Shown: piece by piece, positions 7,987 through 16,100 of the stretch
Position numbering within the stretch: the stretch's first letter is position 1
Layout: each line of letters begins with the position of its first letter
Origin: Herbiconiux solani NBRC 106740
Lineage (GTDB): Bacteria; Actinomycetota; Actinomycetes; Actinomycetales; Microbacteriaceae
Reading direction: 5' to 3'
NCBI RefSeq assembly: GCF_001571005.1
Contig: NZ_BCST01000003.1
Coordinates: 124,001-188,000 of the forward strand
DNA length: 64,000 bases
Position numbers and translations under genes: made by a program
Notes under the pieces: model-generated
Database searches by the model: none
What the model was told of the DNA's origin: nothing
Seen by the model: only the letters and a program-made list of their open reading frames with translations

Positions 7987-8594
7987 CGGGGTCGAGCTCG
8001 ATCACCCGGCTCCCCCAGGGGCTGGAGATCTCGCGGCGGTTCGCCGCGTCGCGGGAGCGGATCTTCCGCGCCCTGTCCGAGGCCGACCAGTTGATGCAGT
8101 GGTGGGGGCCTGCGAGCTGTCCGGTCGTCGAGTGCTCGGTCGACTTCCGCCCGGGCGGAATCTGGCACTACCGGCTGCACCTGCCCGACGGCGGCGAGGC
8201 GTGGACCCGTGCCGTCTACCGCGAGATCTCGGCCCCCGAACGCATCACCTACCGCGAACACTCGTCGGATGCGGCCGGCACCGAAACCCCCGACCGCCCC
8301 GCCGCCCTCGGCACCATCACCCTGCGGGCCGACGACGACGGAACCCTCTTCACGGTCACCCTGCGCTACGAGTCGCCGCTCGAGCTCGACCGGGCGATCC
8401 GCACCGGGGTCGAGCGTGGGTTCCCGGCGGCGCTCGACCAGCTCGCCGCGCTGCTCGACCGGCCCGGCTTGGTCTACGGGTCCGACCCGCTCGATGGGCC
8501 CACCCTCCCGACCGAACCAGCCCGCCCGCTCGACAGGCCCGGCCTTCGCGAGCCGGATGCCGCATCCGTCAGCTCTCCGAAAGGAACCCCATGA
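7983..8594 (+). CDS. SRPBCC (AHSA1-like) domain protein
   Basis: START/SRPBCC superfamily protein of the AHSA1 type, 203 aa. The family pattern LEISRRFAASRERIFRALSE (about 13-32), QLMQWWGPASCPV and DFRPGGIWHY is clear. These proteins form a hydrophobic ligand cavity and are commonly encoded next to ArsR-type regulators; a molecular activity is rarely known. The GTG start at 7983 overlaps the ArsR stop, and the stop overlaps the following hydrolase start (ATGA at 8591). The last 40 residues are a Pro/Gly/Leu-rich tail outside the domain. Confidence 0.88.
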   Translation: MTGSSSITRLPQGLEISRRFAASRERIFRALSEADQLMQWWGPASCPVVECSVDFRPGGIWHYRLHLPDGGEAWTRAVYREISAPERITYREHSSDAAGTETPDRPAALGTITLRADDDGTLFTVTLRYESPLELDRAIRTGVERGFPAALDQLAALLDRPGLVYGSDPLDGPTLPTEPARPLDRPGLREPDAASVSSPKGTP

Positions 8595-9397
8595 GCACCC
8601 TCACCTCCCCCGACGGCACGACCCTCGCCTACGAGACGATCGGGTCCGGCCCGGCCGTCATCCTCGTCGACGGAGCCCTGTGCTTCCGCGACGCCGGGCC
8701 CATGCGGCCGATCGCCGAAGCCCTCGCGCCGCACTTCAGCGTCACCCTCTACGACCGCCGCGGCCGGGGCGCTAGCACGGACGAGACTGCCATCGATGGC
8801 GAAATCGACCCCGTCGCCCGCGAGATCGAGGATCTCGACGCCCTCGTCGAGGCCGCCGGCGGCTCGGCCGTCGCCCTGGGCATCTCCTCCGGAGCGGCCC
8901 TCCTCCTGCGCACCGCCGATCGGCTCGGCCCCGACCGCCTCACCCGCATCGCTCTCTACGAACCCCCGTACATGCCCGAGCCGGCCATCCCCGCCGCCGC
9001 CCAGTACACGGCCGAACTCACGGCACTGCTCGCCGAGGGCCGGCGCGAGGATGCGGTGGACCTCTTCCTCGCGCGCGTCGGCGTTCCCGAGGCAGGCCTG
9101 AAGGGCATGCACCGGTCGCCCACCTGGCCGGCCACGGTCGCTCTCGCCCCGACTCTCGCCTACGACGACGCGGCGCTCGGTGACAGCAGGGTTCCGGTCG
9201 GCCTTGCCGAACGCATCCGGATCCCGCTGCTCGGGCTCGCCGGCGGCGCGACCCCGCCCTTCCTCCGGCACGGCGCCGAGGGCGTGGCGGCGGCCGCCCC
9301 CGCAGGTCGCTTCGAGCTCGTCGAGGGCCAGACCCACGACATCGCGGCCGCCGCCCTCGAGCCCCACCTGCGAGCGTTCTTCACCGCCGAGGTCTGA
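8591..9397 (+). CDS. alpha/beta-fold hydrolase
   Basis: Predicted cytoplasmic alpha/beta hydrolase of 268 aa. The nucleophile elbow is GISSG with Ser at residue 99, preceded by the YDRRGRGAS segment typical of the family; the C-terminal HD-type histidine lies in VEGQTHDIAAAAL. Early residues contain ETIGSGPAVILVDGA, where many relatives have an HG oxyanion motif. It is the last gene of the ArsR-SRPBCC-hydrolase operon, coupled by ATGA. Substrate unknown; an esterase or haloperoxidase-like role is possible. Confidence 0.87.
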   Translation: MSTLTSPDGTTLAYETIGSGPAVILVDGALCFRDAGPMRPIAEALAPHFSVTLYDRRGRGASTDETAIDGEIDPVAREIEDLDALVEAAGGSAVALGISSGAALLLRTADRLGPDRLTRIALYEPPYMPEPAIPAAAQYTAELTALLAEGRREDAVDLFLARVGVPEAGLKGMHRSPTWPATVALAPTLAYDDAALGDSRVPVGLAERIRIPLLGLAGGATPPFLRHGAEGVAAAAPAGRFELVEGQTHDIAAAALEPHLRAFFTAEV

Positions 9398-9438
9398 TCC
9401 CCCGACGCCGACACCGGGCCCCACCTAGGCTGGCGTGC

Positions 9439-10071
9439 ATGAAGATGGCAGAGCTCGCGCGCCGATCCGGGATCCCCGTAGCCACGATCAAGTTCTATCT
9501 GCGGGAAGGTCTTCTCCCGTCGGGCGAGCACCGCGCTCCCAACCAGGCCGTCTACAGCGACGAGCACCTGCGGCGGCTCTCGATGATCCGCGCTCTTCTC
9601 GAGGTCGGCGGCTTGAGCGTCGCCGCCGCCAAGAACGTCCTGCAGGCGATCGACTCGGACCTGCCGCTAGCGCAGACCTTCGAGGTCGCCCAGCGCGCCG
9701 TCTCCGAGAAGCCCGACGCGTCGACGCTGAACCCCGAAGCACTCGCCGTCGTCGACGACATCACCGCCGGATGGCACATGTACCCGGACAACCCGGGCCG
9801 CCTCGTCGCCGCCCGCACGATCGACACCTTCTGGAGCATCGGGCAGGAGGACACCCACGGCTGGTTCGTCCGATACGCCCAGGCGGCCATGCTCGCCGCA
9901 GAAGCCGACCTCGACGAGCTCGAGGCCCGGGAAGGCCGAGGCGCCCAAGCTGAGACCGTGGTGGTCGGCACGCTGCTCGGCGACGCCCTCTTCGCCGCGC
10001 TCCACCGCGCGGCGCAAGAACACGTCTCGTCGCTCCGTTTCCCCGCCGAGCCCAAGGGCCCCACGGCGTAG
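9439..10071 (+). CDS. MerR family transcriptional regulator
   Basis: MerR-type regulator, 210 aa. The N-terminal winged helix MAELARRSGIPVATIKFYLR (residues 3-22) with LREGLLPSGE and the second helix HLRRLSMIRALLEVGGLSVA is diagnostic. The C-terminal part is helical, with no Cys cluster, so it is more likely a small-molecule or stress sensor than a metal sensor. It has no divergent or co-directional partner close by; the next gene on this strand is far away, so the target is unknown. Confidence 0.9.
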   Translation: MKMAELARRSGIPVATIKFYLREGLLPSGEHRAPNQAVYSDEHLRRLSMIRALLEVGGLSVAAAKNVLQAIDSDLPLAQTFEVAQRAVSEKPDASTLNPEALAVVDDITAGWHMYPDNPGRLVAARTIDTFWSIGQEDTHGWFVRYAQAAMLAAEADLDELEAREGRGAQAETVVVGTLLGDALFAALHRAAQEHVSSLRFPAEPKGPTA

Positions 10072-10122
10072 AGCGTCGGAGCAGGCTCGGCGACGCGTCT
10101 CCGCCCGCACAAGCGTGGCGCT

Positions 10123-10518
10123 TCAGAAAGTCCCTTCCACCGGTTCCGAGTGATCGACGTTCAGCTTGACCGTCATCTCGCCGGTGGCGTGGTCTGTAGT
10201 TGTTTTGCAGGTCCAGTAATCGACATAGTGGGAATCGTCGGACAGGCGAAACTCAGTCTGTCCCGTAATTTCCCACTCTTCGCTGTGTTCGCCGGCCACC
10301 TTGGGCACGGCTCGCACGTTGGTCGTCTCCGACCCGTCGAGAAAGTATTCCGAGTCGGTGTGGGTTGCAACATGCACACACGATTCGACCAGCTTTTCGC
10401 CGAGTCCGTGATATTCGACCGGGCCATCCCCGTAATCGGTGCACCCTGCGAGCGGGATCACTAGCAGAAGCCCCGCGGCTGCACCGATCCCGCACCTGAC
10501 TACTCTCGGAATCACCAC
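10123..10518 (-). CDS. small predicted lipoprotein of unknown function
   Basis: Not a recognised family. The 131-residue product has a lipoprotein signal: hydrophobic core GAAAGLLLVIPLAGC with lipobox LAGC placing the lipidated Cys at about residue 26. The mature part is a small, polar, beta-rich domain with two further cysteines (about residues 47 and 103) that could form a disulfide. Two adjacent GTG codons (10518 and 10515) are both possible starts. Base composition is lower in G+C than in neighbouring genes. Convergent with the MerR gene; otherwise isolated. Confidence 0.7.
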   Translation of the reverse strand: MVIPRVVRCGIGAAAGLLLVIPLAGCTDYGDGPVEYHGLGEKLVESCVHVATHTDSEYFLDGSETTNVRAVPKVAGEHSEEWEITGQTEFRLSDDSHYVDYWTCKTTTDHATGEMTVKLNVDHSEPVEGTF

Positions 10519-10695
10519 CCCTCACTGTCACCCCCGCACCCGACGCTTCAACGGAAGCCTCGCCGAACAAGCGCACGCAGCCGCCGGCCCGCTCTACCGG
10601 AACTGCGAGGGATTCCGTTCTTCGGTTGCGGTCTGGACACCCTCCCGACAGTGGAATGAGAGCGCGAGCACTCCGAGGATTCAGCGCGCTGCCAG
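10519..10695. other. intergenic gap, no feature seen
   Basis: This 177-bp gap lies between the lipoprotein start and the end of the second SMR gene. I see no gene, RNA or convincing dyad. It must contain the lipoprotein promoter. Confidence 0.4.
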
Positions 10696-11022
10696 CTAGT
10701 GGCCCTGGCTCCCGAGCTCGATGACCAGCACGCCGATCGCGATCAGCACGATGCCGGCGCCCATCCTCCAGGTGAGTCTCTCCTTGAAGAAGACCCGGGC
10801 CCCGACCGCCGTCAGCGCGACCCCGCACGCCGCCCAGATGCCGTAGGCGATGCCGACCGGCATCCCCGCCGCGAGGGCCACCGTGAGCAGACCGAACGCG
10901 CTCAGGTAGAACACGGCGACCGGGGCGATCCACCGCTTCTTGCGGAGCCCCTCCGACGCCCGGAGCGACATGGTCGCAGCCGCCTCGAGGATGATCGCGC
11001 CGGCGAGCAGAAGCCAGGTCAC
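10696..11022 (-). CDS. SMR family multidrug efflux protein (second of a pair)
   Basis: Small multidrug resistance protein of 108 aa with four transmembrane helices. It has the essential Glu of helix 1 (LLLAGAIILEAAATMSL, Glu at about residue 12) and the family signature VGIAYGIWAACGVALTAVG (about 56-74). The start is a GTG at 11022 that overlaps the stop of the preceding SMR gene (GTGA). Paired SMR genes usually form heterodimeric pumps (YkkCD or EbrAB type), so these two probably work together. Drug specificity cannot be read from sequence. Confidence 0.92.
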   Translation of the reverse strand: MTWLLLAGAIILEAAATMSLRASEGLRKKRWIAPVAVFYLSAFGLLTVALAAGMPVGIAYGIWAACGVALTAVGARVFFKERLTWRMGAGIVLIAIGVLVIELGSQGH

Positions 11023-11354
11023 GATGCGTCCGCCTTCGTTCCGTGCCCGGTCTCCACGAGCACCACCCCGACGATCACGATGCCGATGCCGAGCCCGATG
11101 AGGAAGGTGAAGGGCTCCCCGAAGACGATGCTGCCGAGCACCGCGGTCAGCGCCACCCCAGCCGCGGCCCAGATGCCGTAGACGACGCCGATGGGCGTGC
11201 CCATCCTCAGCAGCATCGACAGAGCCACGAAGGCGCCACCGTACCCGACGACGGCGAGCACGGCCCACCACGGCGCGTCGATCGCGGCGCGCAACGACAG
11301 CGTCGCCATGACCTCGAGCGCGATCGCGCCCGCGAGGAGCAGCCATCTCCTCAT
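11019..11354 (-). CDS. SMR family multidrug efflux protein (first of a pair)
   Basis: Four-helix small multidrug resistance protein, 111 aa. Helix 1 has the conserved Glu in LLLAGAIALEVMATLSL (about residue 14) and the signature GVVYGIWAAAGVALTAVLG follows at about 55-73. The ATG overlaps the stop of the TetR gene upstream (ATGA), and the stop overlaps the GTG start of its partner. The order TetR-SMR-SMR suggests one transcript encoding a regulated heterodimeric pump for cationic compounds. Confidence 0.92.
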   Translation of the reverse strand: MRRWLLLAGAIALEVMATLSLRAAIDAPWWAVLAVVGYGGAFVALSMLLRMGTPIGVVYGIWAAAGVALTAVLGSIVFGEPFTFLIGLGIGIVIVGVVLVETGHGTKADAS

Positions 11355-11896
11355 CGGCGCTCCTCCCCGGGGAGCAGAGCGAGCAACGCGGCCACCAGCG
11401 CTTCACGCCGGGTGTCGTCGAGGGTCAGGATGCCGGTCGACTCCGCGATCCACAGCCCGTTCGCCGCCAGCCAGACCAGAAGCAGCGGGGTCGCGTCCGG
11501 CAGGTCGCCGCCGTCGACGGCGAACCAGGTCTGCAGGTAGTCCAGCCACGGCGCCGACAGCCCGGGGCGTCGCACCGCCTCAGAGAACACGGCGAACTCA
11601 CCGGGCGTCGCCCCGCCGGTGCCGGTGAACTGGACGAAGGCCCTCACCCGCTGCTCCAGGGTCGACTCCGCGAGCGGGATGCCGAGCGCATCCTGCAGTT
11701 CGTGCTGCCACCGGCCGATGACGTGCTCGATGATCGCGATCATCATCGCGTCCTTCGAGGGGAAGTGGTACATCAGGCCGGCCTTCGTCAGGCCCGCCTC
11801 TCGCGCCACCGCGTCGTAGGTGATGTCGCCGCCGTCGGTGGCGTCGAGCACCCGCATCGCGGCGTCGAGGATCTGGGGGAGTGAGCTGGATCGCAT
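11351..11896 (-). CDS. TetR family regulator of the SMR pair
   Basis: TetR-type repressor, 181 aa. Helix-turn-helix at residues about 8-52: LPQILDAAMRVLDATDGGDI and YDAVAREAGLTKAGLMYHFP; the helical ligand domain contains FVQFTGTGGATPGEFAVFSE and a C-terminal TetR_C-type region. It is the first gene of a coupled TetR-SMR-SMR operon, and a palindrome around 11908-11921 just upstream of its start makes autoregulation likely. Confidence 0.9.
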   Translation of the reverse strand: MRSSSLPQILDAAMRVLDATDGGDITYDAVAREAGLTKAGLMYHFPSKDAMMIAIIEHVIGRWQHELQDALGIPLAESTLEQRVRAFVQFTGTGGATPGEFAVFSEAVRRPGLSAPWLDYLQTWFAVDGGDLPDATPLLLVWLAANGLWIAESTGILTLDDTRREALVAALLALLPGEERR

Positions 11897-11907
11897 CCCG
11901 TCACTAA

Positions 11908-11921
11908 ACCATACGTACGGT
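11908..11921. promoter_or_regulatory. palindrome ACCATACGTACGGT, candidate TetR operator
   Basis: A 14-bp near-perfect palindrome (one mismatched pair) sits 12 bp upstream of the TetR start codon. Its position over the expected promoter or leader region of the TetR-SMR-SMR operon fits an autoregulatory operator. Confidence 0.6.
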
Positions 11922-11949
11922 AAAGTTTCGAAGCGTCAGGAAGCTTGAC

Positions 11950-12570
11950 TCAGGTGTTCAGCAGCTTTTCCCGAAGTGTCTTCGCGATGTCCTCGAGGCG
12001 ATCCAAGTCGCTGATCGCCTTGGGCCGTTTCGCACTGGATGGGTCCATAACCATCAGGGGAAATTGCGTCTGGGGCGCGGCCGTGTGGATCCAGACCGCC
12101 TTCGCGGCGAAGCCGGCCGCCGGGTAGGCTCCCGCCTCGATCGAGGACACGGTCGGCGCCGAGATCTCCGCCGCCGGGCGAAGCCGCCCATCCTCCTGGG
12201 CCCAGAGCGTGAGCATCCCTGAAGACACCGACACCGGCGTGTACCTCGGAACCCGCGGGGAGGTGAAGCCCAGTTTCTTAACCGCGCGGCGAGTGTCCAC
12301 CCACGTCAGCGCGACGATGACATACGGCGAGTCGGGGCCCGAACGGAGCCGAGCCGCAGCCTCGTGGGCTCGCATGTAGCGCCTGCTCGGGACGAGAAGG
12401 AGCACGACGACGAGTGCGATGAATCCGGCCAACATTGGAATCGCGAGCCAGGTGAGGGTCGGCCCCAGGGCAATGCCCTTGATGACCACGGTCACGGTCA
12501 TTCCGGCGATGAAGACCCCCGCCGCGACGATAGACGGCCACTGCCCGGCGCTCTTCTTGTTGCGGCTCAC
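11950..12570 (-). CDS. two-helix membrane protein of unknown function
   Basis: Not recognised. The 206-residue product begins with a GTG codon, has two transmembrane helices (about residues 14-31 and 40-60, the second ending in LVVVLLLVPSRR), and then a cytoplasmic domain of about 140 residues with no motif I know; it includes VIVALTWVDTRRAVKKLGF and a Lys/Leu/Asp-rich C-terminal helix that may be coiled coil. An AAGGG site abuts the start. It lies alone between the SMR operon and a SnoaL-like gene. Confidence 0.7.
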   Translation of the reverse strand: MSRNKKSAGQWPSIVAAGVFIAGMTVTVVIKGIALGPTLTWLAIPMLAGFIALVVVLLLVPSRRYMRAHEAAARLRSGPDSPYVIVALTWVDTRRAVKKLGFTSPRVPRYTPVSVSSGMLTLWAQEDGRLRPAAEISAPTVSSIEAGAYPAAGFAAKAVWIHTAAPQTQFPLMVMDPSSAKRPKAISDLDRLEDIAKTLREKLLNT

Positions 12571-12670
12571 CCCTTGAATGTACCCAGCGGCGACGGCCAG
12601 ACCGGGAGTGTGTTCTCGATCCTCGACGGGGGCACGGCGGACGTGCGGCTCCGTCGTGAATCAGGCGACG

Positions 12671-13060
12671 TCATTCCGTAGTGTCGTACTGATCGAAGGC
12701 GCCAAGCTCAGCCCAATTCGGCCACGTCGTCTCCCACAACTGCTGGATTCGCGCGTCCCGGAAGACGGCGATGAAGATCACTTCGATGCGCGTCGGTTCT
12801 TCGTCAGGTCGTGACGTCGTGATCCAGACGCGGCCCGCCACCCGATCGCCGGCATCGACCCACGCGTCGTCGTCGTACTCGAGGGAGTACTCGATCGCGG
12901 TGCCGTAGACCTTTCGATGCTCGTCCGCGAACGCCTGGAAGCCCTGTGTGACCCCGTTCGAGTGGAGCCGGAAGTCCTCGCTGTAATAGCGATCGACGAG
13001 GTCGGCGTTCTTCCCGACGACCATCGCCTGGAACATCTCGCGGATGAGAGCCACGCTCAT
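12671..13060 (-). CDS. SnoaL-like / nuclear transport factor 2 fold protein
   Basis: Predicted NTF2-like alpha+beta protein of 129 aa. The N-terminal helix MSVALIREMFQAMVVGKNAD, then LVDRYYSEDFRLHSNGVTQG and the strand IEVIFIAVFRDARIQQLWET match the SnoaL-like layout. Such folds serve as small hydrolases, isomerases or ligand-binding proteins; no function can be assigned. I chose the ATG at 13060, preceded by a GGGG site 7 bp upstream; a longer open frame upstream is not protein-like. Confidence 0.78.
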   Translation of the reverse strand: MSVALIREMFQAMVVGKNADLVDRYYSEDFRLHSNGVTQGFQAFADEHRKVYGTAIEYSLEYDDDAWVDAGDRVAGRVWITTSRPDEEPTRIEVIFIAVFRDARIQQLWETTWPNWAELGAFDQYDTTE

Positions 13061-13124
13061 TGCGGCACCCCTGCTGCGCCGACGGCCTCGGCTGGCAGAC
13101 GGGTCGCTCCGGTTCCCTTCATCG

Positions 13125-16100
13125 TCAGGACCTCGCCGAGCGCCGCCGCCGGATGAACAGGAGGATGGCGCCGGCACTGACAGCGACTGCGGCCAGAGCG
13201 AGCGCGCCGCCCAGGTCTGTACCTGTGGCGGCCAACGCCCCGGAACCGGCCCCGGCGCCAGAAGGAGGAGTGCCGGCAGGCCCGGACCCGGACCCCGACC
13301 CGCTTCCGCCTCCCGGGCTCCCGCTCTCGACGACCTCGACCCGCATGATCTGCTCGTCACGAGCGCCTGCACTCTCCGTCCCGAGGATGACCTGGTGCAG
13401 CTCGTGCAGCCCGGGCTCTTCGGGAGTCCAGCTGAAGGATGCGGATCCGCCTTTCCCCGCGGCCACCCCACGCACCGTCGTCGACGCTACGAGCTTGCCG
13501 TCCGAGGGCTCGCCGTCGTAGATGAGCACGGTCTGGTTGTCAGCCGAATCGGATGCGGCCTTCATGTCCACATAACCGGTGAGACGCGTCCCTCTCGTGA
13601 AGGTCGGGACCGCAGAGGTCTCGTCCAACTCGACCGGCGCAGATCGGTCTGCGCGGATGGCGCCGCCGTCGAGGGTGACGTCGGCCGGCCCCTCGACCGT
13701 CGTCGCATTGCCGACCGAGATCAGCCCGTACCCCTGGTTGTTCTGGCCGCACTCCAGGGTGGAGGTCGCGCCGGTCATGGGGTCGATCAGAGCGGTGCCG
13801 CCTTGCACGGACGAGGTCGGGCAGGTGTTGCTGCCATCTCCCGCCCAGCCATGGACTTCAGCAATCGTGTCATCGGGATCGACGACGGCGAAGACACGGT
13901 ACTGCTGCAGTGTCCCGTCGAGTCCCGCGACGGCCGACCAGCTCGGCGAGGAGATGGTGACCTCGCCTTGAGACGGGATCCCGCCCGTCCAGTCGGTGTT
14001 CCCCAGCGAGATCGGCGATCCCGTGACCCGCGCGTTGCGCGCATCCACCGGCACGGCGTAGAAGGCGACGTCAAGCGGTTCATTCAGATCCACGAGGCTG
14101 TAGTTGTGCACGGGGATGTCGAAGATGACCGGAGCCCCGGGCGCAGGAGCCGACGCGTACGGGGCACCCGATGTCGTGGGTGAGCTCGGATCTGCGGGCT
14201 GGTGCGCGACGAAACCTCGGATCATCTGCGCCGTGTCCACCGGATCCCACTTGGTGATGTTCCGCACCCCGACGGGGTTGTCGACGGTGAACGTGGCGTA
14301 CGGCAGATTCAGGGCCGGGTCGGGGTCGACCCCATAGTTGGGCCCCCAGAACCCGGCCGACTCGGCGCCATCGGTGAGGTCCACCGAGTAAGCCACTTTC
14401 GGGTAACCGCCGGTGGTGTAGTAGTAGCTCGTCCCGATCGTGTACTCGTAGTCGTCGTTGATGCTCGGAACCGTGAGCGCGAAACTCTGGCCGTGGCTGT
14501 TCGTCGTCGAGCCGGTGGTCGAATCGGTGAACGAGTTCGCCGCGTTGAAGCCCACGCCGAATTGGTTGTTGATGCTCTCCTGGCCTTCACCGGGAATGCC
14601 CACTCCTGCCTTCACGGTCGTCGTGACGTCGGCACCGACGTTCCAGCTCTGGCTTGTCGATTCCGAGGTCGTGGTGCCGCTGGTGTCGCTGACGCTCAGT
14701 TGCACGGTGGCGGAGGTGCCACCGAGCTGTCGGATGTCGTTGATCAACGGGGCGCTGGAGGCGACTCCGTTGGCTGTGTAGGTGCCGATGTCAGCAAGGG
14801 TGATCGTCCCGTTGTCGATAGCGGGATAGGAGAGCGCGTTGCCGTTCGACCAATCCGGCTGGAAGAAGTCCATGCTCTTCCCATCGCCGGAGAGCGACTC
14901 GACGGAGCCGGGGATCGTGATCTCCCAATACCCGCTGCACCCCGCGTCGCAGGACCCGTCGGCGGAGTCGGTGCGTCCGGCAGTGCCGATCACGGGGTAA
15001 CGCAGCACTCGGAACGTCTGCACTTCCGCATCGACGATGTCATCGTCGGCGGTGGCCTGGGACACAGCAGTAGACGTCGTGGAGGAGAACTGCGACAGCG
15101 AGCTCTGCTTTGACGACCAGGTCTTGTTGAAGTTCTCGGCGACGTTCAGGCTGAACTGCCCGCTGGCGATGAAAGGGATTCCGACCTTCGTCGTGGCCGT
15201 CAGGTCCTCCGTCTGCGATACCGCGTAGCTCTGGTCGCTCTCGTGCGCTGAGGTGTTCGAGTACCCCGCGGACGTCGTGGAGCCGATGTTCACATTGAAC
15301 TGGTCCGTTCGGGAGACCTCTTGGAACGCGCCGTCGAGCCAGTCGGAGTGCCCCGGTGGCTGGCCGGCGACGAGATCGAGCTGCTTGAGCTGGTCGACCG
15401 TGAACACGAGGGGAGCGCCGAGGACGAGCGATTGCCCGGTCCGGTCGTACGAGGTGAGGGAATAGTGGTTCGCGAATGGGCCGGCGCTCTGAGGCAGGGC
15501 TTCCAGTGCGTTGAGGAAGGAGCTGACCGTTCCGTCGTCGTTGATGGACATGGTGAACAGGTAGGCGTAGTAGTCGTCGCCGAACTCAGGTGAGTACACG
15601 AACGAGACGGTGACCGACCACTTTCCCTCGTCGGAGGCGTCACCGAGGACGCCGGCCGCCATGTCCATCCCCCACAGACCGTCCGTGACCTGGAAGACCC
15701 CGAAGTTGCCGGGATCGTGGGCGATGATGGCGGCACTCTGAGGCGTCGAACCCGACGCCGGCGTGTATTCCCAGATGAACAACGTCGCCACTTGCTCCTG
15801 CTGATACGGGACAGCGATTGCGAGCTGACGGTACCCGGGTTGTCCGGCGTACTGGGGATCGAAAGATCCGGTGTCCATCAGGACGGTGTCGTGCTGACTC
15901 AGGCCCTGGGTGACCGGTGTGGAGTCTCCGTCATTGATCGGTGTCGTGTACGAGTTCGTCAGTGCGAAGTCGGAATCGAAGAAGAAGTATCCCAACGTCG
16001 GGACGCTGCTGTTCGATGCGTCCGGGTAGACGAAGGCGAGATCTGCGCCGCCGAGGAGGTCGAAGTTCCACGCGGCCGAGTCCGCCCACGTCGTGTCGAG

